Both the position numbers and the translations under genes were made by a program. From the NCBI RefSeq assembly GCF_004087835.1, contig NZ_CP035119.1:1054001-1118000 (forward strand): a stretch of DNA of 64,000 bases, written 5' to 3'. The DNA comes from Halorussus pelagicus. GTDB lineage: Archaea; Halobacteriota; Halobacteria; Halobacteriales; Haladaptataceae. The notes beneath the pieces are model-generated. The model searched no databases and was not told where the DNA came from. It saw nothing but the letters and a program-made list of their open reading frames with translations. Within the stretch, counting starts at the first letter, position 1. Each line of letters begins with the position of its first letter. Below, one piece after another: positions 38,796-49,200 of the stretch.

Positions 38796-39689
38796 ATGGG
38801 GTTGCGGCCCGTACAAGTTGCCAGCAAGTCGGGAGAGAAAAAACGCCTAAACCACGTAATCGGCGTAGACGAGTCCGGAAATCCGGACGGGACCGGTGGA
38901 CCATTCGTTATTTGTGCTGTTCAGTGTCCACGTCGCCACGGGGAAAAACTCGCTAACTATCTAATCGACGCAGGACTCAATCCGTGGAGAAACAAATCCC
39001 ATTCGTTATCCACATCGGATATAGCAAAAGCGACGCAAGACCGCCGGGTCGAATCGCTTATCAGTTCAATCGCTTCGACACCAGTTACATGGAGCAGCGC
39101 TGTCGGGTGGGAAGCATACAGCGTTCCAAAACGTGCGGCAATCACGTGTACAGTAGCTAGTAAGTCGTTAACTACACCGCACTCGGAGGAGAAAAGCGAT
39201 TTCGACGGAGATGCGGTTCTTATCCACGATGGAGGACCTGAAACGTACGGTGAAAACCAACAATATCTTCGAAAGCAGGCAAGTGCTGAGTTCAACTCGT
39301 CGTTTCAATCCGCAATTTGTGCGGTATACGCTTCGTCGCTCCCCAAAGCGGACCTGACGTATCCCGAAGTAATCGCCGCAGATTACATTGCAGGATACGT
39401 CCGGAAGAAACTCACCACGGGAGAGGCGAGTGTCAAACAACTACCGAAGCAGGTAGAATGGGTGAGTTCGGGATGGACGTTCGAAGACGTTCAGCCGACA
39501 CCGTCGTACCGTCTGCGTACGTCGGGAGCAAAACAGGCAGCAGTCGAACAGTCGCGGGTCATTGCGTGGGTAGAAGGTCGCCGTCCCCCGAAAGACGGTG
39601 TTTCGTCCGGTCGGAAATTCGAGAACGTCATCGAAAACCGAATCCATTCGGAGACGCTAACGAAGTATCTCGCTACTCTGAAACGGTAG
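38796..39689 (+). CDS. AT-richer orphan with a DESG motif (DUF3800-like)
   Basis: A 297-residue protein. Its start VIGVDESGNPDG, followed by PFVICAV, is the RNase H-like first strand seen in DUF3800 proteins, and ADYIAGYVRKK fits their later acidic helix. DUF3800 proteins are often found with mobile elements or defence genes. TTAAATAT at about 38766-38773 is 26 nt before ATG 38796 (leaderless). Base composition is more AT-rich than neighbours, suggesting transfer. Activity is untested; nuclease or structural role are both possible. Confidence 0.6.
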   Translation: MGLRPVQVASKSGEKKRLNHVIGVDESGNPDGTGGPFVICAVQCPRRHGEKLANYLIDAGLNPWRNKSHSLSTSDIAKATQDRRVESLISSIASTPVTWSSAVGWEAYSVPKRAAITCTVASKSLTTPHSEEKSDFDGDAVLIHDGGPETYGENQQYLRKQASAEFNSSFQSAICAVYASSLPKADLTYPEVIAADYIAGYVRKKLTTGEASVKQLPKQVEWVSSGWTFEDVQPTPSYRLRTSGAKQAAVEQSRVIAWVEGRRPPKDGVSSGRKFENVIENRIHSETLTKYLATLKR

Positions 39690-39844
39690 AACGGAAGTCA
39701 TCGGAACGTGAGCCACTACCTCGCGTTCCTACCCCGAACGCACCCCGCGGTTTGCAAGGGTCCGCCCGGCTTCCTCGCTTTTTAGTTACGGATTAAACAT
39801 CTAAAAGGTTACGCTCGATAGAACGCGAGAGCCAGATTCTCCCC

Positions 39845-41209
39845 TCAGACCTCGGCCTTCGCGGCCAGCAGTTGCCCTTCCATCTCGGCGGCCAACTCCT
39901 CGGCGCGGGCCGCCTCGCGGGCCTCGGCGTAGATTCGGACCATCGGTTCGGTGCCGCTCGGGCGGGCCAGCACCCACGCGTCGCCGTAGTCGATGCGGTA
40001 GCCATCGAGCGTCGTCGTGTCGGCGTCCGACTCGTCGGCCTCGCGTTCGGCGGCGGCGAGCAGGGCGTCGCGCTCGGCGTCGGTGTCGTACTCGATGTTG
40101 ATGCGGACGTTGTGGTAGCCGTCGTAGGGCGTGACGACTTCGCTGGCCGAGCGGTCGGCCAGCAGTTCGAGGAACTTGGCGGCGGTGTAGGCACCGTCGC
40201 GCGAGAGTCGGTAGTTCGGGAAGAAGATGCCGCCGTTGCCCTCGCCAGCGACCGGGACCGACGTTCCCTGCCCGCGGAGTTCGCGGATGCGGGTGATGAG
40301 GTTGGTCGAGCCAATGGGCGTGAGTTCGAGGGTCGCGTCCTGCTCGTCGGCCACATCCACGAGACGCTGGGAGACGTTGACCGCCGAGACGACAGAGTCG
40401 TCGGGGTCGAGTTCCGCGGCCGCGAGCGCCGCGAGGGTGGCGTCGCCCTCGATGTACTCGCCGTTCTCGTCGTAGAAGATGGCACGGTCGGCGTCGCCGT
40501 CGTGGGCGATTCCCACGTCGGCGTCGGTCGCTTCCACGAGTCGGCCGAGGTCGCCCAGATTCTCGGGGACGGGTTCGGGGTTCCGGCCGGGGAAGTGGCC
40601 GTCCGGTTGGCTGTTGGCGGTGACGACGCGACAGCCGAGTTTCCGGAAGAACTCGGGGCTGGTGAGCGACCCGGCACCGTGGCCGGGGTCCAGCGCGACG
40701 GTGAGGTCGGCGTCCGCGATGGTCTCGCGGTCCACGGTGTCGAGCAGTTCCGCGACGTACTCGCGGCGCGCGCCCTCCACGCGGCGGCTATCGCCGGTCT
40801 CGCTCCAGCGGGCCGACTCGAACTTCTCGGCGAGGAACTTCTGCTCGATTCGCTCTAGCTCTTCGACGGATAGTTCCACGCCGTCGATGCCGATTAGCTT
40901 GACGCCGTTGTACTCCGGCGGGTTGTGCGAGGCGGTAATCATCACGACGGGTGTCTCCTCGCGCTCGGCGTAGGCCTGCGCGCCCGGCGTCGGGATGATT
41001 CCGAGTCTGTCCACGTCCGCGCCGACGCTGGCGAGACCGCTGGCGGCCGCATCGGCCAGCATCTCGCCCGTGGCGCGGGTGTCGCGCGCGACGGCCACGC
41101 GCTCGGTCCGCCACACCGTCCCGGCGGCCTTGGCAACTTTGAGTACGAACTCGGGGGTCAACGCCTCGTTTGCGACCCCGCGAGTACCACTGGACCCGAA
41201 CACTTTCAT
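39845..41209 (-). CDS. glmM: Phosphoglucosamine mutase (alpha-D-phosphohexomutase family)
   Basis: A 454-residue mutase interconverting glucosamine 6- and 1-phosphate (or related hexose phosphates). The phosphoserine is in MITASHNPPEYNG, the metal site is DGDADR and the sugar loop is GEGNGGIFF. Haloarchaea have several paralogues, so phosphomannomutase use is possible. Start at ATG 41209, directly before FGSSGTRG. Confidence 0.88.
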   Translation of the reverse strand: MKVFGSSGTRGVANEALTPEFVLKVAKAAGTVWRTERVAVARDTRATGEMLADAAASGLASVGADVDRLGIIPTPGAQAYAEREETPVVMITASHNPPEYNGVKLIGIDGVELSVEELERIEQKFLAEKFESARWSETGDSRRVEGARREYVAELLDTVDRETIADADLTVALDPGHGAGSLTSPEFFRKLGCRVVTANSQPDGHFPGRNPEPVPENLGDLGRLVEATDADVGIAHDGDADRAIFYDENGEYIEGDATLAALAAAELDPDDSVVSAVNVSQRLVDVADEQDATLELTPIGSTNLITRIRELRGQGTSVPVAGEGNGGIFFPNYRLSRDGAYTAAKFLELLADRSASEVVTPYDGYHNVRINIEYDTDAERDALLAAAEREADESDADTTTLDGYRIDYGDAWVLARPSGTEPMVRIYAEAREAARAEELAAEMEGQLLAAKAEV

Positions 41210-41391
41210 GTGGGACGCTCGGGACCCGCGGGCAAAAGTTATTCCGGAGCGCATCCACTGAGGGAGTCGTTCACCAAATTAGCGGGTTGACGAGTCGGCG
41301 TCGCGCGCAGCGAGTCGAACGACGCGAGAGGGTAAAAAGTCCGACGCGCAGAACCCGAACGTTTTCACGCCTCTCGGTCCCTTCGTCCACT

Positions 41392-42279
41392 ATGGGCATC
41401 AGCATCGACGAGAAGCGGGTGTACGACGCCAGCGAGGGACCGACCCCGGTGTACGTCGTCGGCGAGTTCGGGGTCGCGCGCGTGGACACCTCCGACGACC
41501 TCGTGGGCGAGTTCGGACTGGCCCACCGGTGTACGGCCCGCGACGCGGCGGGGCGGGACGGACATCTCGCGGTGGCAACCGACGAGGACGTGCTGGTCGG
41601 GGTCTTCGGCGACGAACCAGATGAAGACGATGACGCTTCGGAGACCGAGTTCCGCGCGCTCGGCGTCGGTCCGGCGGTCGCGGTCGGGTTCGCCGACGGC
41701 GGTGCGGGCGGTGGTCTCGTGGCGGCCCGCGAGGACGGCACGGTCGTCCGCGAAGGCATCCCAAGAGAGTCAGCTAGCGATGACGCTCCGGACTGGACCG
41801 AACTCGACGAACTGGACGACGTGCGCGCAATCGACGGCGGCCTCGTGGCCGCCGCGTCGGGCGTTTACCGGGTCGAGGACGACAGTCTCCGGCACGTCGG
41901 CTTAGAGAGCGTCCGGGGCGTGTCCGCCACCGGGGTACCGCTGGCCGCGACCGACGACGGCCTGTACGAACTGGGCAACGGGTGGCTGGACGCGCTCGAC
42001 GGCGAGTTTCGAGCGGTCAGCGCGTCGGACGCGGACGCATCTGTGTCCGCGGGCACTCTCGGCCGAGCGCACGCCGCGGGCGCGGACGGCCTGTTCGCCC
42101 ACGAGGACGACGAGTGGCGGGCGGTGGAGTTGCCCGTCTCCGGGGAGGTCGTCGCGCTCGACCAGGGCGAGGGCACGTACGCGGTGACGGCGGAGGGAAC
42201 GTTCCTGCTGTCGGTCGGCGACGGGTGGACCCACCAGATTCTCGGGCTTCGCGGGGTCGAGGCGGTCGCCGCGCCGTAA
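41392..42279 (+). CDS. HVO_0234-family beta-propeller protein
   Basis: A 295-residue acidic protein built of about six repeated blades of the form GLVAAxxGVYRVEDD or LAATDDGLYELGNG. It matches the haloarchaeal HVO_0234 beta-propeller family by pattern. It has no signal peptide, so it is cytoplasmic. Start at ATG 41392. Function unknown. Confidence 0.75.
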   Translation: MGISIDEKRVYDASEGPTPVYVVGEFGVARVDTSDDLVGEFGLAHRCTARDAAGRDGHLAVATDEDVLVGVFGDEPDEDDDASETEFRALGVGPAVAVGFADGGAGGGLVAAREDGTVVREGIPRESASDDAPDWTELDELDDVRAIDGGLVAAASGVYRVEDDSLRHVGLESVRGVSATGVPLAATDDGLYELGNGWLDALDGEFRAVSASDADASVSAGTLGRAHAAGADGLFAHEDDEWRAVELPVSGEVVALDQGEGTYAVTAEGTFLLSVGDGWTHQILGLRGVEAVAAP

Positions 42280-42454
42280 CCCTTCCAGATTGGAATGTTA
42301 TTCTCAAGTATGTGGAATTGTTTATCATATGGTTAGGATTATTTCTGCGAAGTATATCTGATTTTGACGTTGCCTCCCGTTTCGCTAAACCCGCCACACA
42401 TTTAGTCTATATAGCTACGTAGGTTTATGCCTCAATTCGGGACGAAATGGGGGC
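42280..42454 (+). promoter_or_regulatory. AT-rich promoter region before the restriction endonuclease
   Basis: An AT-rich 175-nt stretch. TTTATG (about 42424-42429) lies 28 nt before ATG 42455 as a TATA-like box. An AT-rich block ATTGTTTATCATATGG sits further upstream. No operator or control-protein site is evident. Confidence 0.4.
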
Positions 42455-43624
42455 ATGTATTCGATCTGGGAGAACGCTACTCTCAACGCGTATTTACAGA
42501 GCATCGTCAACGAGGAGGACATCGAAGACCACCTCGTACAGGAGTCGCGCTGGAAGATTTCGTACCGGGAGTCGCAACTCGACCGTCGGGGACTCCTCGA
42601 AAAGCACGAACGCGCGACCACGCTCGACAGTTGCACTTTGGACTGGAACGACCTCGGCGTGTCCGACCAAGCACGACGGACACTTTCGGATAAGGGCGTC
42701 GGTGTCGAACATCTCCATCGCTTCTTCGCCCATCCGACCGTTCTAGCCGAGAATCCGGATCTCCTCGATTACTATCGATCCCTCGCGGGGATGTCAGAAA
42801 ACCGACTCGGCGATATGAAGAGCGTCCGCGGAGCAGTTCGGTCGCTTCGTCGTTCAAATTCGATGACATTAGGCGAGAACTCGGAGTTGAATCGGCTGTG
42901 TCAGTATTTCAATTCGCTCATCAGTACGTGGGCGTCGGGACTTACAGACAAGGACCCCAAGCGGAAGGCTCTGGTTAGTGCCCTCCTCACAGAGGGAGCG
43001 GCTATCGAAGGGTCGTCTCGAAACGCCGGCGGTCGAAAGGCGGTTGTCAACGTCGCTTCGGTACTGATAGAGGACTTTTCTGAGCACGACTGTCTCGATT
43101 CCTTCGTAATAAAGGAGGGTTCGGACGACGAGTTTGAGCGGATTCCAGCTTCGAAGCTCGGTGACGAATACGTCCTCTCCGACGTATCCGGTGCGTACGA
43201 CGTTCGGGAGATCGAGACTGGGAAAGGGACAGTCAACGTAGACGCGACAGAGCCAGATTTAGTCGTCTCGACCACGACCGATATCGTCGGCTACGGCGAA
43301 ATCAAGGACCGAAAGGACAAGAGCAACCAATGGGAAGGCTGGCTACCGAACGTCCGAAGTAAGTTGGAAGGTTTCAAACAGAACAACCCGTCGGCGAAAC
43401 GGATACTCCTTCAACCGGTCTTCACCCGTCGGATGGTCGAAGGCGAACGCGGCCACGATACCGAAGACGTTGGGGTGCGATATCTGGTAGAACAGGACCT
43501 TCTCGACGTACCATTCAATATCAACAAGATACTCGCCGACGAGTCCCACCGAGACTTCTTCGGGGCCTACGTCCGAGACGCACTCGGCTATCAAGTGGAC
43601 GACCTCACGCCACCACAGGCATAA
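42455..43624 (+). CDS. PD-(D/E)xK restriction endonuclease, type II (unassigned family)
   Basis: A 389-residue protein whose C-terminal half carries the nuclease core: Pro267-Asp268 (EPDLVVS) followed by Glu282-x-Lys284 (GYGEIKDRKD). The N-terminal 200 residues are helical with conserved-looking blocks (LVSALLTEGAAIEGSSRNAGGRK). It ends at the base before the stop of a convergent C5-methyltransferase. That arrangement and the motif make a type II restriction enzyme the best reading. I cannot place it in a specificity family. Composition is slightly more AT-rich than the host, fitting transfer. Confidence 0.72.
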   Translation: MYSIWENATLNAYLQSIVNEEDIEDHLVQESRWKISYRESQLDRRGLLEKHERATTLDSCTLDWNDLGVSDQARRTLSDKGVGVEHLHRFFAHPTVLAENPDLLDYYRSLAGMSENRLGDMKSVRGAVRSLRRSNSMTLGENSELNRLCQYFNSLISTWASGLTDKDPKRKALVSALLTEGAAIEGSSRNAGGRKAVVNVASVLIEDFSEHDCLDSFVIKEGSDDEFERIPASKLGDEYVLSDVSGAYDVREIETGKGTVNVDATEPDLVVSTTTDIVGYGEIKDRKDKSNQWEGWLPNVRSKLEGFKQNNPSAKRILLQPVFTRRMVEGERGHDTEDVGVRYLVEQDLLDVPFNINKILADESHRDFFGAYVRDALGYQVDDLTPPQA

Positions 43625-44743
43625 TTAGAGCGCGTCGAACGTCATCTGTCTCGCGCCTTTGTCCGTAATCGGACGGAGTTCACGTATCTTTTCGGCGATG
43701 GCTTCCCCGAGTTTCGGCGGGACCGCATTCCCGTTTTGCTCGTACCAGCTGATAAACGGCCCCTCGAATATCCAACTATCCGGGAACGACTGCAAACGTG
43801 CCGCCTCTCGTACCGTGATATTTCGATTCTGTTCGGGATGGACGTACCGACCGCAAGACGGGGTACTGGACTTCCGAGTTATCGTCCCCGCCGGTCGGTC
43901 CCAGTGCATCCGGCCGTACGTATCGCAAAACGACCCCGTATCTCCCTTCTTGGCCCGCTTTTTCATCGAGTCGAGCCAGAATTCGTCTTGATGTGGTTCG
44001 GGAATGTCCATCCACGACCCACCGTCGTTCGGAATGTGGTTGAGCATAGTCACGATTCTACTTGTGTGGTTCGGAGCCTGATGCATCGAATCCGTGTCGT
44101 GGGTCTCTCCGGCTTCGACCGCCGGCAAATCACCGATAGCGTCCCGAACAGTTCGGGGCTCCTCGGTACAAGCGTCCGGAAGTTCGACTAACCGACCATC
44201 ACGCCGAGCGACGATAATCGCTCGCTTCCGACGTTGCGGAACGCCGAAATCCGCCGCATTGAGAATATCGTGTTCAACTAAGTACCCGGCTTGTTTCAAT
44301 ATCTCGTATGTTCGTGCCCAGTACTTCTCTTTAGACCCTCGTACGAGTTCTGGAACATTTTCGATGACGAAAAACTCGGGTTGTATCTCCACGGCCAGTT
44401 CCGCACTAAAGGAGACCAGCGTGTTTCGCTCGTCGTGGTCGAAGTCGTGTTTGTTCTGATGCTGGCTGAATCCTTGACACGGAGCGCACGCGATCAGAAC
44501 GTCCAGTTCGCCGCGTTCGATACCGAATTTGTCAAGCAACTCGTCTGCGGAGTAGTTAGTAACATCGCCCTGTAACGGGGTTGTTCCGATATTCGAAGCG
44601 TAGGTCGCAACCGCGTGTTCATTCTTGTCGATTGCACCGACACACTCGAACCCTGTTTGTTCGAATCCCAAACTCATTCCGCCGCAACCACAGAAGAGAT
44701 CAGCATACAGAAGGGGTTCAGAAACCGATTCTTCGTTTGGCAT
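43625..44743 (-). CDS. DNA cytosine-5 methyltransferase (type II modification)
   Basis: A 372-residue enzyme with the ordered C5 motifs: I DLFCGCGGMSLGFEQ, IV ACAPCQGFSQHQ (catalytic Cys89), VI FFVIENVPELV, VIII PQRRKRAIIVARR, IX VREAARLQSFPDSW and X NGNAVPPKLGEAI. The recognition region between VIII and IX is of moderate size. It would protect sites cut by the adjoining endonuclease gene, whose stop abuts its own. Start at ATG 44743. Confidence 0.93.
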   Translation of the reverse strand: MPNEESVSEPLLYADLFCGCGGMSLGFEQTGFECVGAIDKNEHAVATYASNIGTTPLQGDVTNYSADELLDKFGIERGELDVLIACAPCQGFSQHQNKHDFDHDERNTLVSFSAELAVEIQPEFFVIENVPELVRGSKEKYWARTYEILKQAGYLVEHDILNAADFGVPQRRKRAIIVARRDGRLVELPDACTEEPRTVRDAIGDLPAVEAGETHDTDSMHQAPNHTSRIVTMLNHIPNDGGSWMDIPEPHQDEFWLDSMKKRAKKGDTGSFCDTYGRMHWDRPAGTITRKSSTPSCGRYVHPEQNRNITVREAARLQSFPDSWIFEGPFISWYEQNGNAVPPKLGEAIAEKIRELRPITDKGARQMTFDAL

Positions 44744-44897
44744 CTGAGAGGAAATAGTCCACCCATTCGTTTAATATCTGGTGTTCCAGCAGCTCTTCTC
44801 GATACTACTGAAGCGAAAACCCAGTCCGTGTTATCCTAAGTCGATGGTCTGTATTCAATTGAAAACCGATTTACCCGCCGACGTACACCCCTCGCAC

Positions 44898-45755
44898 ATG
44901 ATTATCAGCGGGTCAGCGTCCCAAGCCCTTGCGGCCGAACTCGCGGCCGCACTGGACGAACCTCTGGCGAGCGTCGAGTACGAGCGATTCCCCGACGGCG
45001 AACTGCTGGCGGGCGCGCCCGGATTCGCCGAGAGTGACGACGACCGCGCGGTCGTCGTCGCTTCGACGGTCTCCTCGGACGCCCACGTCGAACTGCTCCA
45101 GTTGCAGGACGCCGCCCGCGAGTGGGGTGCCCGAGAGGTCGTCACCGTCCTGCCGTACATGGGCTACGCCCGGCAGGACGCGGCGTTCGAGGCGGGCCAC
45201 CCCGTCTCGGCCCGCGCCGTCGCCCGCGCCATCTCGTCGGGCACCGACCGCGTGTTGACGGTCAACCCCCACGAGGAGGCGGTCTGTGACTTCTTCGACG
45301 TGCCCGCCGAACCGGTGGACGCCGCGGGGCAACTCGCCGACCCGCTCCCCGACGACCTCGCAGAGCCGGTCTTCCTCTCGCCCGACGAGGGCGCGCTGGA
45401 CATCGCCGCGACGGTCCGGGAGACCTACGGCGCGGGCGAGACCGACTACTTCGAGAAAGTGCGCCACTCCGGGAGCGAGGTCGAATTGACCCCGAGCGAC
45501 ACCGACGTGTCGGGCCGGGACGTGGTCGTGACCGACGACATCATCGCCACCGGATCAACGATGTCCGGTGCGGTCGAAATCCTGAACAAGAAAGGCGCTT
45601 CGCGGGTGTTCGTCACCTGCGTCCACCCGATGCTGGCCGCCGACGCGTACACGAAGCTCTCGAAGGCGGGCGTCGAAGCGATTTACGGGACGGATACCAT
45701 CGAGCGGCCGGTGAGCGAGGTTTCGGTGGCGTCCGCGATTGTGGAAGAACTGTAA
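44898..45755 (+). CDS. prs: Ribose-phosphate pyrophosphokinase
   Basis: A 285-residue PRPP synthase, feeding purine, pyrimidine, histidine and tryptophan synthesis. It shows the flexible loop LPYMGYARQD and the PRPP-binding motif VVVTDDIIATGSTMS. Start at ATG 44898, with GATTTACC about 27 nt upstream as the TATA-like box; the longer upstream version contains that promoter. The length is typical of archaeal class forms. Confidence 0.94.
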   Translation: MIISGSASQALAAELAAALDEPLASVEYERFPDGELLAGAPGFAESDDDRAVVVASTVSSDAHVELLQLQDAAREWGAREVVTVLPYMGYARQDAAFEAGHPVSARAVARAISSGTDRVLTVNPHEEAVCDFFDVPAEPVDAAGQLADPLPDDLAEPVFLSPDEGALDIAATVRETYGAGETDYFEKVRHSGSEVELTPSDTDVSGRDVVVTDDIIATGSTMSGAVEILNKKGASRVFVTCVHPMLAADAYTKLSKAGVEAIYGTDTIERPVSEVSVASAIVEEL

Positions 45756-45797
45756 CCGTTTCGAAAAGGATATTCTCCTCGTAGCCAGTCGATTCGC

Positions 45798-46202
45798 ATG
45801 GCCGACTTCGGCTCCCTCCTTGACGACGGACTCGCGGCGCTCGGCGTCGTGTTGGTCTCGTTTCCCGGTCTCGCGGTGTTCGACGCGCTTGACAAAGTCG
45901 GCGAGGAGTCGCTACGTACGTTCCTCGCTATCGTCGTTCTCTGTGCGCTCGTCGCCGGACCGTTCTATCGTCGGCGTGGCGGTGACATCGGCGACCTCGG
46001 GTCGTTCGTGTTCGCGCTTACGGCCGTCGAGATGTGTCTCGGCCTCGTCGTACCGGTCGCCGAATCGCTGTTGGATCTCGGGAATCCCTCACCGATCGGA
46101 AGCCCGGCCGGTATCGCGCTCGTCGGGGTCGCCTACTTGACGGCGTACTGGCTGGTCTACCGCGACGGCTACGACAGAGCGAAAGCGGCCGTGCGGCGAT
46201 AG
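45798..46202 (+). CDS. Four-helix membrane protein
   Basis: A 134-residue protein with about four transmembrane segments and short acidic/basic loops, ending AKAAVRR. Lies 42 nt after prs and may be read from the same transcript. No family recognised. Confidence 0.7.
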   Translation: MADFGSLLDDGLAALGVVLVSFPGLAVFDALDKVGEESLRTFLAIVVLCALVAGPFYRRRGGDIGDLGSFVFALTAVEMCLGLVVPVAESLLDLGNPSPIGSPAGIALVGVAYLTAYWLVYRDGYDRAKAAVRR

Positions 46203-46232
46203 TAGGCCGCTACAGATCGGTACTGCTACGTT

Positions 46233-49200
46233 CTACGCCTCCGCTTCCGCCAACGCCGCCACCGCAATCATCATCGTGACGCCTTCGACTTCCCACTCCT
46301 TGCGGTGGCCGTCCTCGACGGACCCCACCTCGTCGGCGCGGACTTCCTCTTTCACGAGGTTCATGTGTTCGTCAACGAGGTCGGCCACGCGCTCGTCGGC
46401 CACGTCGAGTTCGAGGCGGATGCGCTCCTCGATGTCGAGGTCCATCTCCTTGCGCATCTCTTGGACTCGGCGGATGACCTCGCGGGCGTACCCCTCGCTC
46501 TCGATGTCCTCGGTGAGTTCGGTGTCCACGTAGACGACGCCGCGCTGGTCGTCGTCGGTGTCGTAGCCGACGCCGGTGACTCCTTCGGGCGTCTGCGTGA
46601 CGAACTCGACCATCTCGTCGGTCAGGGACACGTCCTCGCCGAGGTCGTCCTCGACCGCGGTTTCGAGCGCCGAGAGGGTCGGGTCGGCCACGCGGGCGTC
46701 GTTGAGCGCCTGCATGACTCGTCCCGCGTCGTCGCCGAACTCCGGTCCGAGGAGGCTCATGTCGGCCTCGGCGCTGTAGTGGAGTTCGCCCCAGTCCTCG
46801 CCGGGCGCGACGAGTTCGATTTCGCGGGCGTTGAGTCGGTCGGCCAGCAGGTCGCGGTGGCGCTCGACGGCCTCGACCGTGCGCTCGTCGTCGGCGGTGA
46901 CGACGATGCGCGTGATGGGCCAGCGAAGCTTTCGCTCGGCCTGCTGGCGGGCGTTCGACCCCGCCTCCTCGATGGCGCGCAGAAGCGTCACGTCGGTCTC
47001 CAGTTGGGCGTCCTGCCAGTATTCGTCAACCTCGGGCCAGTCGAGCATGTGGACCGTCTCGTGGCCCTCCTCGCCCGTGAGCGTGCCGTAGATGGTCTCC
47101 GTGACGAACGGCGCGTAGGGTGCCAGCAGGGCGACGACCGTGGTCAGCACCTCGTAGAACGTGGCGTAGGCCGCCAGCTTGGAGGAGCTGTCGTCTTCCT
47201 CCCACATGCGCTCGCGGACGACCTGAATGTAGAACCGCGACACGTCCTCGACCACGAAGTTCAGGAGTACGTCGAGTGCCTTGTCCTGCCGGTAGTCCTC
47301 CCAGTGGTCGGACATCTCGGCGACGACCGACTGGAGGCGTGCGAGGACCCACTCGTCAACGAGTTCGAGGTCGTCGTCCACATCGTCGAGCGTGGTCTCG
47401 TTCGGGTCGAAGTCGTCCAGTCGCATGTAGGGAAGCGGGAACCGGAAGACGTTCCAGAGGATGTTGAGGTCCCGCTGCATCTCGCTCGTCTCGTCGTACG
47501 AGAAACGCATGTCCTCGCCCTGCGGGTTCGACGAGAGCAGGAACATCCGCATCGGGTCGGTGCCGTACTCCTCAATGACCTCGTTGGGGTCCACGAGGAT
47601 GCCCTTGGACTTGGACATGCCGCGGCCGTCGGGCATGTTGGCGTAGCCGTGCATCAGCACCTCGTCGTAGGGAATCTCGCCGACCGCGGCGGTCCCCATG
47701 CCGAGTTGCGACCAGAACCACCCGCGGGTCTGGTCGTGGGCCTCCATGATGAGGTCGGCGGGCCACAGTTCCTCGAACTCCTCGTCCTTCTCGGGGTAAT
47801 CGAGGGTGCCCCACGAGGCGACCGAGGAGTCGAGCCACACGTCGAACACGTCGCCGACGCGGGTGTAGGTCGTGCCGTCCTCGGTGATTGTAAGGTCGTC
47901 CACGGTGCCCTTGTGGAGGTCCACGTCGTCGGGGTCGATGTCTTGGTCTACCTTCTCGGCGAGTTCTTCGCGGGTGCCGACGACGACGACGTTCTCCATG
48001 CTTCCGTCCCAATCTTCGGGAGTCCAAATCGGGATGGGGATGCCCCAGTAGCGCTGGCGGGAGACGTTCCAGTCGGGCGCGTCCTCCACGAAGTCCCGGA
48101 AGCGGTTGTCTCGCGCCCAGTCGGGGTGCCACTCGCTGTCCTCGATGTTATCGAGGAGTTGGTCTTTCACGTCGGTAATCGTGATGAACCACTGGTCGGT
48201 GACGATTTGGAGGATACCCGTGTCACAGCGCCAACAGTGGCCGTAGCTGTGCGTGGTGGTCCCCGACGAGAGCATCAGCCCCGCATCTTCGAGGTCGGCG
48301 ATGATTTCGTCGTCTGCGTCCTTGACGTACTGTCCGGCGTACTTGCCCGCCGAGTCGTCGTAGACGCCGTCGCCCTCGACCGGACAGAAGATACCGAGAC
48401 CGAGTTCGCGGCCGCGCTCGAAGTCCTCTTCACCGTGGCCGGGCGCGGAGTGGACCAGACCGGTGCGGTCCACTTCCACGTAGTCGGCGGTGTAGACCTG
48501 CAGGGCGTCGTCTCCTTCGGCGTGGTCGGGGACCTCCTCGTGGAGGGGATGGTCGTACTCCCATCCGACCATCTCCTCGCCCGTCACCTCGCCTTCGATT
48601 TCGTAGTCGTCGTAGCGGCCCTTCTTCAGGACCGACTCGACGCATCCGTCCGCAAGGTAGAGGACTTCCTCCGCCCCGTCCTTTTCGGCGCGCACCTGTT
48701 GGTACGTCACGTCGCCGTCCACCGCGACGAAGGTGTTTGCGGGGATGGTCCACGGCGTGGTGGTCCAGATGACGAGATAGCCCTCTCGATCGCGCAGGGG
48801 GAACTTGACGTAGATGGAGGGGTCTTCTACGTCCTCGTACTCGACCTCGTTGTTGGCGATGGCGGTCTCACAGCGCGGGCACTGAGAGATAGAACGCTGG
48901 CCCTGCTCGACGAGACCCTTCTGGTGGGCCTGCTCGAAGCCCCACCACGCCGCCTCCATGTACTCGGGGTTGACCGTCTTGTACGGGTTGTCCCAGTCCA
49001 TCCAGACGCCGAAGGATTTGAAGTCCTCCTGCAGGCCGTGGAGTTGGTCCTCGGCGAACTCCTTGCACTCGTCGATGAAGTTCTCCTCGCCGAACTCCTC
49101 GATGTCCTTCTTATTCTCGAAGCCCAACTGCTCCTCGACCTTCGTCTCGATGGGCAGGCCGTGCATGTCGTAGCCCGGCCGGTCGGTCACGTCGTAGCCT

